NCBI GenBank assembly: GCA_026018925.1
Contig: JAKSZU010000008.1
Coordinates: forward strand, 65,013,027-65,077,026
Origin: Tupaia tana
Taxonomy: Eukaryota > Chordata > Mammalia > Scandentia > Tupaiidae
Reading direction: 5' to 3'
DNA: 64,000 nt
The translations under genes were made by a program, and so were the position numbers. Positions 1 to 11,275 of this stretch are shown piece after piece; positions within the stretch are counted from its first letter, which is position 1; the number at the start of each line of letters is the position of its first letter. Under the pieces are notes generated by a model that worked only from the letters and a program-made list of their open reading frames with translations, was not told where the DNA came from and did not search any database.

Positions 1-37
1 GTCACATTCCAATTAATTATTTGTCGTTTATACTTCC

Positions 38-157
38 TTTCAGTATTTGGGGCACATTTATGCCTGGCATATTTCTCAAGTCCCTGGTTCCAACACTAGA
101 ACTGTACAATGGGCCATGTGGGATCAGCTGCCTTAATCACCATGCCATGGGCTGGCA
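38..157 (-). mobile_element. Class A tRNA SINE, head and start of body only
   Basis: Read on the minus strand this is a tRNA-like head (GGTGATTAAGGCAGCTG, then CCCACATGGCC) followed by the first part of the class A body (ATGCCAGGCATAAATGTG). The 3' half of the body and the A tail are missing. The B box is diverged, so this is an old copy. Confidence 0.75.
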
Positions 158-744
158 TGAAACACAATTAGCATATATACTAGAATTACAATTTGAAGGA
201 AAAATGATACTGTGACCACAATCTAAAATATGTGGTAACATCTTTTTATATTGATCACTTGTGCCTATTTTTTAAATGTGTACAAATAGAATCATAAAGT
301 AACCCCCTATTATGCTTTCACTCAATGTGACATCTATGTGAATATGTGTTTAAGGATACATATGTCATCAATTCATCTTTCATAACTATATTTGAGTTAA
401 TTTGTATGAATATGTAACAATATTTTATATATTCTTCTGTCTTTGAGTGCTTGCCTTTGTCTAGAATAAATAAATCTGTCATGAATATTCTTTTACAAGT
501 TTTGGGGGAATATATCCTTATTCTATTATTGGGTCAATACTTAAAATTGGCAATGTTGCATCATACTGTAGTTGTGTAATTTTATAAATTATGAGCAGAC
601 CTTTTGTTACTTGTGCCATCAATATATGAAAGTTCCAAGGGCTCCACAGTTTTCCACACATACAAACAGACATAAATCATTCCTCACTTCAGTCAAACAG
701 AGTCAATTGCTTTTCCCTGACTATTTGTCCAGATTCCTTCAAAT
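158..744. other. AT-rich DNA, nothing recognised
   Basis: No repeat family or exon signal is apparent. The open frames in this stretch are short and lack protein-like composition. Confidence 0.5.
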
Positions 745-754
745 ACCCATTCTT

Positions 755-845
755 GGGGCTGGCAGGTGGTATGGTGGTTAAGGGCGCTGGACTTCCACAT
801 GACCAACTGTGGTTCGAGTCCCAGACCTGGCAGCTTGCTTTCTCA

Positions 846-899
<54 letters not shown>

Positions 900-960
900 C
901 TCTCTGGTCAAATTAAAATAAATAAATAAAGTTAAATAAAATAATTCTTAAAAAAAAAAA
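755..960 (+). mobile_element. Class S tRNA SINE (short form), full length
   Basis: The head begins GGGGCTGGCAGGTGGTATGG and has the B box GGTTCGAGTCC at about 812-822. It runs directly into GCTTGCTTTCTCACTTTC, a CT dinucleotide run at about 849-896, then TCTGGTCAAATTAAAATAAA and an A tail. The class A body is absent. A target-site duplication of about 10 bp, ACCCATTCTT (745-754) and ACCCATTCCTT (962-972), marks both ends. Confidence 0.9.
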
Positions 961-972
961 TGACCCATTCCT

Positions 973-2205
973 TCTTTCTCATTTGACCATTCGTCAAACA
1001 GATCTCCCTATGACTCAGCATTTGTTCAGATTGTTCTCCTTAGAGGTCTTTCTTAATTTTCAAATTTGCTACAGTCCTATTTGCTTGCTCCAACAATTGG
1101 ACAAATTATCTTTCCACAAATGATGTACCTTTTGATCTAACTGATAAACAAGCATAGAAGCTTTCCAGTTATTTTTACCAATAATATAACTTATTTTATC
1201 CCCATTGGTCTCCATTAACTTTTCCTTCATTTAGTAGCTTTTTATTTATTGGTTTATTTTTTATGTTAAAATGTAGAATACATTTTAATATATTTTGCTC
1301 TTAAATAAGACTTTACTATGCAATAATTATAAAGACATTTTTATTTTAAAGTCTAAAATTCTGTTGTTTGATGATACAATGTTTACTTTTCTCAGAATTC
1401 CTTTATTTTTATATTTAAAGTTTACATGTAAATTCAATGTGAATGATTAAACACAAAATAATTTTGAAGTAAAATATAAATTTCTTTTAAATTTTATCTT
1501 CCTATGTAATTAGTACCCATACTTAATGTAAAAGATATCCTGTGGACTAAAAGCAATTGACCCTCTGTGAACTGAAGCTGTTGTTCACAATTGTGCTTCT
1601 AAAAATGCATCAACATCCATTGCACGGAAGTCTGACATTCTCCTGCTGTAAGTCACTGTCAAAGGGAAATGTACAATTGAGGAAGCATACTATTCTCTTA
1701 TTTCTTCCAGGTCAAATCTAGTGATTTGCTATTCATAACCCTGATGCCTCTCTCTTTCAAAGATTATTTGTTTAATTTTCTTTTTACTACACTCAGTAAT
1801 ATGTTTTCTGAAAATAAATAGATTTTTCATATTTAGTATGTGCTTCCCATAACTAGTGGTTGAAAGAAGGCATCTGTCGTATTATGTCAGCTTTTCCTCT
1901 TTTATGCCCTAGGGGGATGTTCTGAATCATTAGTTTATAATCAGTTTTTGTTTTTAATTAAACACCAGATATATGACTGAGGCAGAAAGAAATAGGATTT
2001 TGCTTGTGGTCTCAGAAATAAATAGGTTTATGGAAATAGTGTTTAGAAAACTATATGCTATGCTAATGGGAATAAATTTTATAAGAAAAACATCATTTGG
2101 AGATTGTCATACATAAATTACTTTTAGCAAACAAAGAAAAACTGACTTTTATAACATCAAAATCACATTATTGATAAAGTAACTGATATATTCAAATTTA
2201 ATGAA
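973..2205. other. AT-rich DNA, nothing recognised
   Basis: Roughly 1.2 kb of unique-looking AT-rich sequence. It probably contains decayed interspersed repeats, but I could not place any of it in a family. Confidence 0.5.
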
Positions 2206-2220
2206 CACATAAGTTTATCT

Positions 2221-2477
2221 TTTTTTTTCTATTTTTTTGGAGAGGTTTTTGCTATGCGCTTGCCAGACAGAGAGAGACAGAGAGACACAAAGCGAGAAAT
2301 CACCCCCTAGGGGGGCTGGCCATGCCGCAATCCCTTCTCCTCCATTCTCCTCTTGGGATCTTGGGCACTCACACACAAGCGCCCGGCGTGAGTTTTAAGC
2401 CACCGGGTCCAGGACGCGAACCGCGGTCGACTACGTGGTAGTCCAGCGACATAGCCATTATGCTAACTGCTGGTCCC
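2221..2477 (-). mobile_element. Class A SINE, full length, young
   Basis: A perfect 15-bp target-site duplication (CACATAAGTTTATCT at 2206-2220 and 2478-2492) flanks it. Many CpGs survive (GCGCCCGGCGTG, ACGCGAACCGCGGTCGAC), so methylation decay has been limited. The paired body block reads CCCCCTAGGGGGG in the window orientation. Confidence 0.95.
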
Positions 2478-2875
2478 CACATAAGTTTATCTTAAATATT
2501 AACTCATTCAACTTTTACTAATTTATTCAATCAATCATTCAATCTGTTAGCAAATTTATATATATGAGGAATGTTCTCAGGCTATGTGTGCACACATGCA
2601 AACATCTGCATAGTATATGTAATATATTTCCATACATTCAAAAGCCACAGATGGAATCTAAAGTATACAAATGAAGATGGCACTACTTAATAATGAAAGC
2701 ACAAGAAAGTAAACTAAGTTACTATTTCCAGTTTTGAGAAACAGAAATGTATTTGCCATGTTTGTTCATCTTTTTTTTTTAAATTATGTTACTCTTCATT
2801 TGCATGATTTTAGTTTTTACTTATTTATTCATAGTTAGGCAACCAATACTCTCAAATTCCTAGTTTGCTCTTTTT

Positions 2876-3134
2876 TCTTTTCTTTTTAGAAAGAGATTTT
2901 TGTTATAGGGCGCATGTGACTGCCAGACAGAGAGACAGAAAGTGAGAAATCACCCCCCAGGGAGGATGGCCAAGTCACAATCCCTTCTCTTCCATTCTCC
3001 TCTCAGGATTTGGGGCATGCATGCACACATGCACAGTTTGAATTTTAAACCACTGGGTATGGGATTTGAACTGCCATTGACTATGTGCACATGGGAGTCC
3101 AGCAATGTAATCATTATGCCATCTGCTAGTCTCC
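2876..3134 (-). mobile_element. Class A SINE, full length
   Basis: An imperfect duplication lies around it (TAGTTTGCTCTTTTT at about 2861-2875; TGGTTTGCTCTTTTT from about 3136). CpGs have mostly decayed to TG or CA, which makes it older than the copy at 2221. Confidence 0.9.
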
Positions 3135-3183
3135 GTGGTTTGCTCTTTTTTATTATTATTTTTTTTTAAGAATTATTTTTATT

Positions 3184-3433
3184 GGGACCAGCAGATGGCT
3201 ACATCGCTGGACTCTCATGTAGTCGACCGTGATTCAAGTCCTGGAACTGGTGGCTTTAACTCATGCCGGGTGTGTGTGAGTGTGTGCCCAAGATTCCGAG
3301 GGGAGAATGGAGGAGAAGAGATTACTATGTGGCCATCCCTCTTGAGGGGTGATTTCTTACTTTTTCTCTCTGTCTTTCTGGCTAGCACATGCACCCTACA
3401 GCAAAAACCTCTCAAAACAAAACAAACAAACAA
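3184..3433 (+). mobile_element. Class A SINE, full length
   Basis: The head is GGGACCAGCAGATGGCTACA. The body block reads CCCTC-TT-GAGGG, still self-pairing although changed from the usual form. The tail is (AAAC)n-like. The target-site duplication is AAGAATTATTTTTATT (3168-3183) and AAGGAATTATTTTTATT (3434-3450). Confidence 0.92.
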
Positions 3434-3449
3434 AAGGAATTATTTTTAT

Positions 3450-3591
3450 TTATTCATTATTATTTTTTAAATTTGACCTGAGAGGGACAGAGTGAGAGAG
3501 AGGGAAAGTGAGAAGAAAAGCTGCCAGTTCTGAGACTGAAACTGTGGTTGGTCATGTGGGAGTACAGAGCCCTTAACAACCTGGTAGACCT
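3450..3591 (-). mobile_element. Class S SINE
   Basis: Minus-strand copy: TTTATTCATTATTATTTTTT tail side, then AATTTGACCTGAGAGGGACA and CTGCCAGTTCTGAGAC. The A-box end (3570-3591) is diverged. It lies immediately 3' of the preceding SINE, in its AT-rich flank. Confidence 0.8.
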
Positions 3592-3622
3592 GGTTGGCTC
3601 TTTTTTTAAAGGTGGTTCTTTG

Positions 3623-3817
3623 GGGGCCAGCAGTTGACATGGTAGTTAAGGGTGCTGGACTCCCACATGGCCGACCATGCTTTGAGTACTGGACCTGGTG
3701 GGTTGCTTTCTCACTTTCCCTTTCTTTCTCTCTTCCCCTCTCTTTGTCCTTCTCTGCTCAAATTAAAAATAAATGGATAAAGATAAAAATTAAAATAGAT
3801 TAATTAATTAATTAATT
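3623..3817 (+). mobile_element. Class S SINE, full length
   Basis: GGGGCCAGCAGTTGACATGG head, GCTTTCTCACTTTCCC junction and TCTGCTCAAATTAAAAATAA tail, ending in an (ATTA)n microsatellite (about 3799-3820). The target-site duplication is AAAGGTGGTTCTTT (3608-3621) and AAAGTGGTTCTTC (from 3818). Confidence 0.9.
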
Positions 3818-3882
3818 AAAGTGGTTCTTCTTTTCTCAAGGATAAGATGTCACCTAATTTCTCTGGTTGTATTAATAATACT

Positions 3883-4137
3883 CTTTTTTTCTATTTTTTT
3901 ATTTGTCAGAGGATATATGTGCTCACCAGAAAGAGACAAAGAGAGGAGAAGAGAGGAGTGAGGGAGCATCCTGCTGTAGGATGGCCATGCCTCAATCCTT
4001 CCTCCCCTTTCTCAGGATTTTGAGCACAGAGACAATATGCATCCAGCATGCTTTTTAAGCTTCTAGGTCCAAGACTTGAGCTGAGCCATTTGCCATGTGG
4101 GATTCAACCACCTTGACCAACACACCTAAGCTGTCCC
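3883..4137 (-). mobile_element. Class A SINE, diverged
   Basis: All parts of class A can be followed: a T-rich end, GTGCTCACCAGAAAGAGAC, GGATGGCCATGCCTCAATCC, GCATCCAGCATGC, and a head ending in GCTGTCCCAAT. The paired block is lost. Possible short duplication TAATACTC/TTATACTC. Confidence 0.82.
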
Positions 4138-5840
4138 AATTATACTCATTTTAGTCCTTTAGTTTCAGTTTATTAAGTTCTATCTTATTAATAGTGCCTT
4201 TGGAGCTTTTTTGTTCTTATTTTTTCCTATGGAGTATGTTCATTTACTTTCTGGCCCATACACTCTACATTTGTTTCTTCAGTCCACCTCTCTAGTTTTC
4301 CTTCTGTCAGGTTCCTTGTGAATTTGTGAAGCATAGAAAAATGTCTTCATGAATGCTAGTGTTCTAAGTACAGTTACTCTCCATTCTGACTGAAGTCTGT
4401 CCCCTCAGGGAACAGTCATTGTTGGTGACCCAAAATCCATATTCACAGTGCTTTTCTGGGTCATCAACTTTGCCTCTGCTATATGTTTGAATCATTAGTG
4501 TAAGTGATTGACAAGGATAGACTAAGGCACATAATAACTGGCTGGTGGTACTCACAATGGTACTCTCACAATATTCGTGTTACTTCCAGCCCATCTTCTT
4601 GTACCTGCTTCTTCTGTAGTAGAAACATAGTATTCCCATCATCCTCCTAGGTACCCTGTCCCCTTTCACATGTAGTAATTCCTCTTAGTTGTTGGGGTAC
4701 TTGGTGTTTAATTTATATTGAAAACCTTTTTATTTGTTCAAGAAGTAAATGCATAATGTCACAGTTTCATTGAATAGTCAAAGAACTATTGTGGAATAGA
4801 ATTTCTTAAATATTCTCATACAAAAAATAAGCAAGAAAAAATAAAAAAATATACAATACTGCTATCGAGAAGATCTTTCAAATTAAAGACAAAATTTGGA
4901 GGACAACAAGTCCATATAAAGTCAAAATATAAAGAATAGCTAGAGGATAATATAAATTTAAAATCCATAGTATAATAGAAAGTTCTTACACTGTTATTAA
5001 ACATGTCCCAGAAGAAAAAAATATAATCAAATATACATTAATGGGAAATTTTTAAAAAGATATCCAATGGCTATTTAAACATTAAAAATTATATTCATCT
5101 TCAGGTTTCAATTTTGAACAAAAACTGCATTATCCTTGCCTTTGTACAATTTAATTTACTATGGAAAATGGAGATGTAAGATATTATTTTATTATAATCC
5201 TTACTGGCAAACTAGTATATCTTTATAAAACTTACAGTTATAGGTAGTCCATTCTCTAAACAAGGTGTTCAACAGAACCACTGAAGAGGAAGACATTCCA
5301 TAAAGAGGCTTAGATGACCTGTTATGACAAAAATTGATAAGATTAAGTCAAAGGCTATGTGATAAATTTCATGACAATTCCTAGCCCCCATTTTCAACTT
5401 TGTAACTTAAAATATTAGCAGCCAGACTTCTACTCTCCTGAGAAGAATATAGGAATTTTCTTTGGGAAAACCAAGTAATTTAAAAGAAAAGACCTTGAGA
5501 TATATGAGACTTGAAAATATATTTCGGAATATTTAAACTTCATCAAATAACCTAGAACGTAATTTATGAATCAAGATGTTAACTTATAATGCACAAAAAT
5601 ATCCTATCAACCTTTTAGATAGCAGGGGAAATGTCTCCCAAAGTGAAGGTCAGGGGAGAACACAGGTTCTATACAAATTATCAAGTCCAAGTCAGCATCA
5701 CACTTCTCCTTAGCCATATGGGTAATCCAGAGAAGACTGCCGCCATGCTTTCAAATTTCAGCGAATTTATTTCTAATCTAGTATATTGTGGATGAAGTGA
5801 AAGTAGAAAAATAAAAAGATCGTCATAACATTTTTATTCT
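4138..5840. other. AT-rich DNA, no gene recognised
   Basis: The stretch from about 5230 to 5790 reads like decayed repeat (for example AACAGAACCACTGAAGAGG and AGACTTCTACTCTCCTGAG), but I could not assign a family. Open frames up to 63 codons look random. Confidence 0.5.
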
Positions 5841-6078
5841 ATTTTTTTTCTAGCAGAGATTTTTGTTATAGGGTGCATGCATTCCCTTGAGAGACAGAGA
5901 GACAGTAGGTGAGAAATCACCCCCCAGGGAGAATGGCCGCAAGCCAATCCCTTCGCCATTCTTCTTTCAGAATTTTGGGCACTCACACACAAGAACACAG
6001 CATGAATTTTAAGTTGCTGGGTCCAGGACTCTACATGGGAGTCCAGCTATGTAAAAATGTATGCCATCGGCTAGTCTC
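5841..6078 (-). mobile_element. Class A SINE, head shortened
   Basis: The body is well kept (GAGAAATCACCCCCCAGG on the plus strand). The head is shorter than usual: the B-box to anticodon part (around 6020-6050) has lost bases. Confidence 0.85.
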
Positions 6079-6099
6079 GTCTATTCACTCTTTCCAGAA

Positions 6100-6350
6100 A
6101 TCTTAGTTTTTAAAATTTGTTGGAGTTTGTGCACTCACCAGGGAGAGAGATTCAGAGAGAGAAGTAAACTGAGAAAGCATCCTTATGGGGGGAAGATCAT
6201 GCCACAATCCTGTCTTCTCCATTTCTTTCAACCTCTTGGCATACATGCACACACATCCCATGTGTTTTTCAAGCTGTCAGGTCTGTGATTCCAACCACAC
6301 AGTCAGCCATGTGGAATATAACCACCCTACCCACTACGCCACTGGCCCAG
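6100..6350 (-). mobile_element. Class A SINE, old
   Basis: Diverged copy with TTGTTGGAGTTTGTGCACTC near its 3' end, GCCACAATCCTGTCTTCTCC in the body and ACGCCACTGGCCC at the head. It follows the copy at 5841 in the same orientation. Confidence 0.78.
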
Positions 6351-6410
6351 AAGCTATTCTAATATATAGTTCATAGCTAAACACGAACAAAACAAAAGTG
6401 ATGGAATTCT

Positions 6411-6425
6411 GAAAGGAAGGAAGGA

Positions 6426-6461
<36 letters not shown>

Positions 6462-6510
6462 GAAAGAGAGAAAGAAAAAAGGAAGAAGGAAAGAAAGAAA
6501 GGGAAAGAAA

Positions 6511-6570
<60 letters not shown>

Positions 6571-6575
6571 AAAGA
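6411..6575 (+). repeat. (GAAA)n homopurine tract, 165 nt
   Basis: Every base from 6411 to 6575 is A or G on the plus strand, mostly GAAA units with AGGA and AGAG interruptions. Purine mirror repeats of this length are known to adopt triplex (H-DNA) structures and to be length-variable. Confidence 0.95.
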
Positions 6576-7814
6576 TACAGAAAGGGAGAGAGAAAAATAA
6601 AATAGTTGATATAAATATATATAATATTCATATAAATTATCTATACAAATTATCTAATAATTTGTAGAGATAGTTCTGTAGATTTGATCACCTTAATGAT
6701 CAGGTAGATCATTTATAACTGCCCATATTACTTGATATTGTGGTATTCCACTAGGTAGAATAAAAATCATTCTTCAACTCTAAGATAACCATTTGAATTT
6801 ACACAAAATTAAACAATAATAAATTTAAATATTAAATCAAACTGTTAAAATTTAAAATAAATCAATAACATCAATAACCAGGAACTGTTTTTAAAATAAT
6901 AACATAAATTATAATTATGAAAACAGAATAAAGAACAAGAGCGGTAAAAAATAATAGATTGAAATAAAACATAGTTTTCAAACTAATATACTATTGGATA
7001 AAGGGTGAGCAGAAAAGACTAGATTTATAATTTAAAAACTAAAATTACATATTTGATAAACTTAAAGAACTATAATATAAACACATAACTGAGTGTTTTT
7101 CCGCATCAGGCCAGAAGGACATAGAGGGCTATGGACACACAGGGAAATGTTAACATTTTTTTTTTTAAATAATGGAAGATATTCCCCAGACTCCCTTAAC
7201 AGCAAAAATCACTGAAGAATTTTAATGATGGCAACAGCATGAGTAGATCAGTGTTCAAAAATGAAGATCATTCAAGATGTGGTAAAGGCAATAGGTTTGT
7301 GTGAATAAATATTGAAAGCAATGAACAAGTTAGAAATTGTTGAAGATGAGAGATGAAAGGAAAAAACAAATCAGACAAAACAATAGGTTAGAAAACAGAA
7401 TACAGTAGAGTTTATGATGCCATATCATGGCTATTGTAAGCAGGTTTTTTGATTGATTGAAGGTAGTGTCTAAGGGATGGTAGATAATCTATTACTCCAA
7501 ATTTTTCACAGAATGACAGTACTAACTGTATTGTGATATAAACTAAACTAAGGTTAAAAATTGATAACAAAGTACTCAGGGAGTGTGTTTGTGATTTTAC
7601 TCCTAGTTATATCAATTTGCACGTGAGATACATTGGCTGTATATATTTTATTAACTGGATCAAAATATTGTGTCATTGAAAATGTCATGACACATTTTCC
7701 TACACTTTTGTATTTCAGAAGGTGTCATGACTTTTCTGACAACTCAAAAAATCAAGGAAGAACTACATAGAGACTACATCATATATTAATTTGAGTACAA
7801 ATTTTGTAGAAGCA
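6576..7814. other. AT-rich DNA, nothing recognised
   Basis: No assignable repeat or exon. A 10-bp perfect palindrome TGTCATGACA sits near 7683-7692, with a second TGTCATGAC near 7722; this is probably chance. Confidence 0.5.
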
Positions 7815-7945
7815 ATTACCTTGAATTTGGTGATGATATCAAGGATGTTTGCATATATCTTAACTCATCATATTATACATGTTAAATATGTACAGTTCTT
7901 TATATATGAATCATACCTAACAGAAATGTTTAAAAAGACAAATAG
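7815..7945 (+). mobile_element. Ancient L1 (L1M-type) 3' end
   Basis: Matches the remembered 3' terminus of old mammalian L1s: TTGGTGATGATATCAAGGAT, CTCATCATATTATACATG, TTAAATATGTACAGTTC and AATCATACCTAACAG. No coding part is retained and no poly-A is left. Confidence 0.75.
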
Positions 7946-8114
7946 TGATGGAATTCCTAAAATGCACAAATTAGATAAGGACAAAATACTCCCAAGATTT
8001 AGAGGAAAACTGGGTTTTAATTTTTCTCCTGGGGGAATAAACCAGAAATCTATACATTCCTCAGAATAGCCATACTTGCTCTTCACTGCTAGTGATCTTA
8101 GAAAGAAAAGCTTT

Positions 8115-8389
8115 GGCACCAGCAGGTGGTGTGGTGATTAAGACACTGAGCTCCCATATGGTTAACTGGAGTTTGAGTCCCAGACCTGGTGGCTTGAATT
8201 TCTCACCAGGTATGTGTGTGTGTGTATGCCCAAAATCCCAAAAGAAGAATGGAGGAGAAATGATTGCAGCACGGCTATACCCCCTCAGGGTTGGGGGGTA
8301 ACTCTAGCTTTCTGTCTCTCCATTTCTATCTCTCCAGCGACTACACATGCCCTAGAGAAAAAAACACTAAAAAAAAAAAAAAAAAAAAA
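8115..8389 (+). mobile_element. Class A SINE, full length
   Basis: GGCACCAGCAGGTGGTGTGG head, (TG)n expansion near 8211-8226, and an A tail of about 20 bases. The target-site duplication is AGAAAGAAAAGCTT before and AGAAAGAAAGATCTT after. The block is expanded to CCCCCTCAGGGTTGGGGGG, which breaks its symmetry. Confidence 0.92.
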
Positions 8390-8405
8390 GAAAGAAAGAT
8401 CTTTC

Positions 8406-9157
8406 CACAAGAGGTTGTCAGACTGCAGAAAGTCTATGTAATAAAAGAACACCAAAAGATTTGTTAAATTGCTTTTACAATCTCTCCTCAAAACAATTTC
8501 TACTCCTCAAAACAAAAGCAACAACCAAAAATATTTCCAGCTAGGGAAGGATATTGCCGAATGTGAGGAAATAACTCATTAAAAGTTATAGTAATAGAAA
8601 TCAGAATTTCAAATAGAAAGAGAAAAAGACACGTTAAAGAGTGTGTATCACTAAAACAGTTCACAACTATATGAGGAAGGAAGAAAAGCTAAAATTGAGA
8701 GAATAATCAATAGTGACAATTTTTTTCATATTCATGAAGAATAAAAATTCTAAAAGACCACTTACCTTGGTTTTTGAAAATCACAGCCCAATATTTTGTT
8801 TATTAGATTGTCAGATATTCTGTTGACGAAAAGGATAAAGTAATTACAATGTAAGGGACAATGTTTATCATCTGCCTAATAATTTGACAATAAAACAAAT
8901 TCTGTATGATAAATTAATTGGGTGATAAAATTTCATAATCTATTTAGAATAAAGCGGAGAATTCTGATATGTAATAGTCCAGACAGAAAGAATGAAGGAG
9001 ACAAATGTCTTAAATATGTAAGTTAAAATAGTGTAGAGTTGGATATTTACAGCCTCAGGAAAGCCTTGGACAAATATTACTCTTAACAACATGTATAATA
9101 CAAACATCACCATATTTTATATACTGTCTGGGAATTTTTTTCAAAGAATTATTTCAT
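8406..9157. other. AT-rich DNA, nothing recognised
   Basis: No repeat class or coding signal was identified. Confidence 0.5.
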
Positions 9158-9205
9158 TTAACTTTATTTATTTATGTATTTATTTTAATTTGACCGGAAA
9201 GGGAA

Positions 9206-9275
<70 letters not shown>

Positions 9276-9357
9276 GAAGCTGCCAGGTCTGGGACTTGAA
9301 CTGCAGTTGGCCATGTGGCAGTCCACCACCCGTAATCACCACGCCACCAGCCAGCCC
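9158..9357 (-). mobile_element. Class S SINE with (GT)n(GA)n expansion
   Basis: The CT run of class S has become a compound microsatellite: GT repeats at about 9206-9229, then GA repeats at about 9229-9274 (plus strand). The head on the minus strand includes CTGCAGTTCAAGTCCCAGACC. The microsatellite therefore arose inside a SINE. Confidence 0.9.
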
Positions 9358-9654
9358 TCCAGGAAAACTGTTGAGAGTGAAGTGGAACCATTAATTGTTA
9401 CATTGAGATGGACATAGCCTCATAACCTCAAGTTTTTCAAATGACTCAGGTCTTATGGCTCTTTACTACCGTATCTCAATGCAGTCGCCAGCGTGGCTCA
9501 GGTTTAATCTGGCAGTGAATGAATAGCTAGCTGATAACCAAGTCTCTTTTCTGCGGTCCCTTGAGACTACTTTTCCAAGTCTCCTTTAAAAAGCTGTTGC
9601 CTTTTGGTCTAACAGTGATAGACTGTGAGTATAAATGACATGACCCACTTCCAG
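9358..9654. other. Unassigned sequence, possibly old repeat
   Basis: Higher complexity than its flanks, with CTCTTTTCTGCGGTCCCTTG and AGACTACTTTTCCAAG. It could be LTR-like, but I cannot name a family. Confidence 0.3.
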
Positions 9655-9805
9655 GACTGGTAAAATACCAGGTACACCTGTGATCCTGGCTGGCTGGAAG
9701 GCTGAAAGGCTGGGGGACAGATCACAGCACGTCAAGACCATGTCAGGAGTCACTGTCTCTCTCTCTCGCACACACTGTCTCTCTCAAAGGGAAAAAAAAA
9801 GAAAA
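9655..9805 (+). mobile_element. Old 7SL RNA-like SINE monomer
   Basis: CCAGGTACACCTGTGATCC, TGGCTGGCTGGAAGGCTGA and CAGATCACAGCACGTCAAG follow the order of the Alu/7SL left domain (GGTG..CACCTGTAATCC, CTGGGAGGCTGA, GATC). A CT-rich run and an A-rich tail follow. Heavily diverged; the second-best match would be a tRNA SINE. Confidence 0.55.
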
Positions 9806-10730
9806 CAAGAAAAGAAACAGTATCATAGTGATTCTATTTTTATCAAATTAGCAGGAGTTATAAATAAATGAGACAAAATGCTTGTTTGGATCTATAGGTT
9901 AATTAGAAAGAAACTTCTGCTTCATTTAGAGACATTGTACAATTGGAATTTTGTTAAGTAGCTATTATTGTTATCAATATACAGATATTAATAACATTTC
10001 ATAATTGCTACCAGTCAATTGAAGTGACTGTAGAGATAATTTCTATTAACCAGTTTTAATGATAATATATCAGTTGGAAAATATAGATTAATCTTAAAAA
10101 GGAAAGGGACATCTTGGCTGTGATATGAAATGAACAAAGGGCAAAAAGAGGGGGAAAAAAAAGCAACAGGCAGAGAGAAGGGAACACAATTTAGGTCATA
10201 TCTTTTCACTTTATTTATCCTGTTGAACCAAACTGAGATTAACATTATTACTCAAATAATCAAATTTATAGGACATATTCTATAGGTAGAATTTTTTATT
10301 AATTCCATTCATTTACACTTTAACACTGCTTAAACTATAAAATTTCGAGGATCTAGCTCTGCCTCATCATATTGTTGACAATTTGGGTACAATATCATGG
10401 GACATTTTAAGTCTAAACCTTACATTAATTTTGTTGACAGTCTGGAAGAGCATGAAATAAATTACATCATTGTAATCTCATGGGGAAACACAGAGTTATG
10501 CATACAATATTCTGGGTATGTTTTCATCAAATAAAATATTATGTTTCATTTTTAATATAAAAGTACATAGCAAGCCAATCTGAACAGGTATACAGTATAT
10601 GATACCCAGCTACATAAAACCCTGGAAAAGCCAATATTATGGATATGCTATAAACAGCAAGGGTTCCTGAGGTATGGAAGAAGAAAGAAATAGGCACCAC
10701 ACAATACTTTTAGGTTAAGAATACTTTTCT
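9806..10730. other. AT-rich DNA, nothing recognised
   Basis: The last 100 bases may belong to the L1 whose 3' end resumes at 10972, on the far side of the SINE. The rest is unassigned. Confidence 0.45.
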
Positions 10731-10971
10731 GGGGACCGCAATGGAGTAATGACTACATTGCTGGACTCCCATGTAGCTGACCGTGGTTTGAGTCCCAGAT
10801 CCAGTGGCTTAAATTTATGCCAGGCGTGTGTGTGTGAATGCCCAAGATCCAGAGAGGAGAATGGAGGAGAAGGGATTGAGATTTGGCCAAACCCTCTGGG
10901 AGGTGATTTCTCGCTTTCTGGCTCTCTGTCTCTCTGTTTTTCTGTCTTTCTGGTGAGCACACACGCCCTAG
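10731..10971 (+). mobile_element. Class A SINE lacking its A tail
   Basis: Complete from GGGGACCGCAATGGAGTAATG to CACACGCCCTAG, but it stops before the AGCAAAAACCTCT end. The junction runs straight into L1 3'UTR sequence, so the tail was lost by deletion or never copied. Body block CCCTCTGGGAGG. Confidence 0.9.
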
Positions 10972-11275
10972 ATGTTACAATACTGGATATATTTCATTAT
11001 ATATTTGTCAAAACCTATGAAATATACGACACCAAGAATGAAACTTAATGTAAACTGTGAACTTCGGTGATAATCTGTGTTCCTGCAGGTTTGTTGGCCT
11101 GTAATAACTGTACTACTCTGGTTCAGAATGCAACCAGTGGTAAAGGCTGTGTTTGTACTGGGAACGCAGGTACAAAGGAGGAAAAAGGAGGTCTATGGAA
11201 ATTCTCTGTACTACCTGCTCAATTTAAAACTGCTCTAAAAATAATGAAGTCCATTAAAATATATTTTTAAATTGT
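10972..11275 (+). mobile_element. Ancient L1 (L1M-type) 3'UTR and end
   Basis: Diagnostic phrases of old L1 3' ends appear in order: TTTGTCAAAACCTATGAAAT, CTTAATGTAAACTGTGAAC, TGTACTACTCTGG, TCTCTGTACTACCTGCTC and AAAACTGCTCTAAAAATAA. It ends at the remnant of the poly-A. The SINE at 10731 interrupts the same element. Confidence 0.85.

Noticed and set aside
7680-7730. Paired TGTCATGAC motifs as an operator-like site
   Set aside because: Short palindromes of this length are expected by chance in 64 kb, and nothing nearby supports a promoter.
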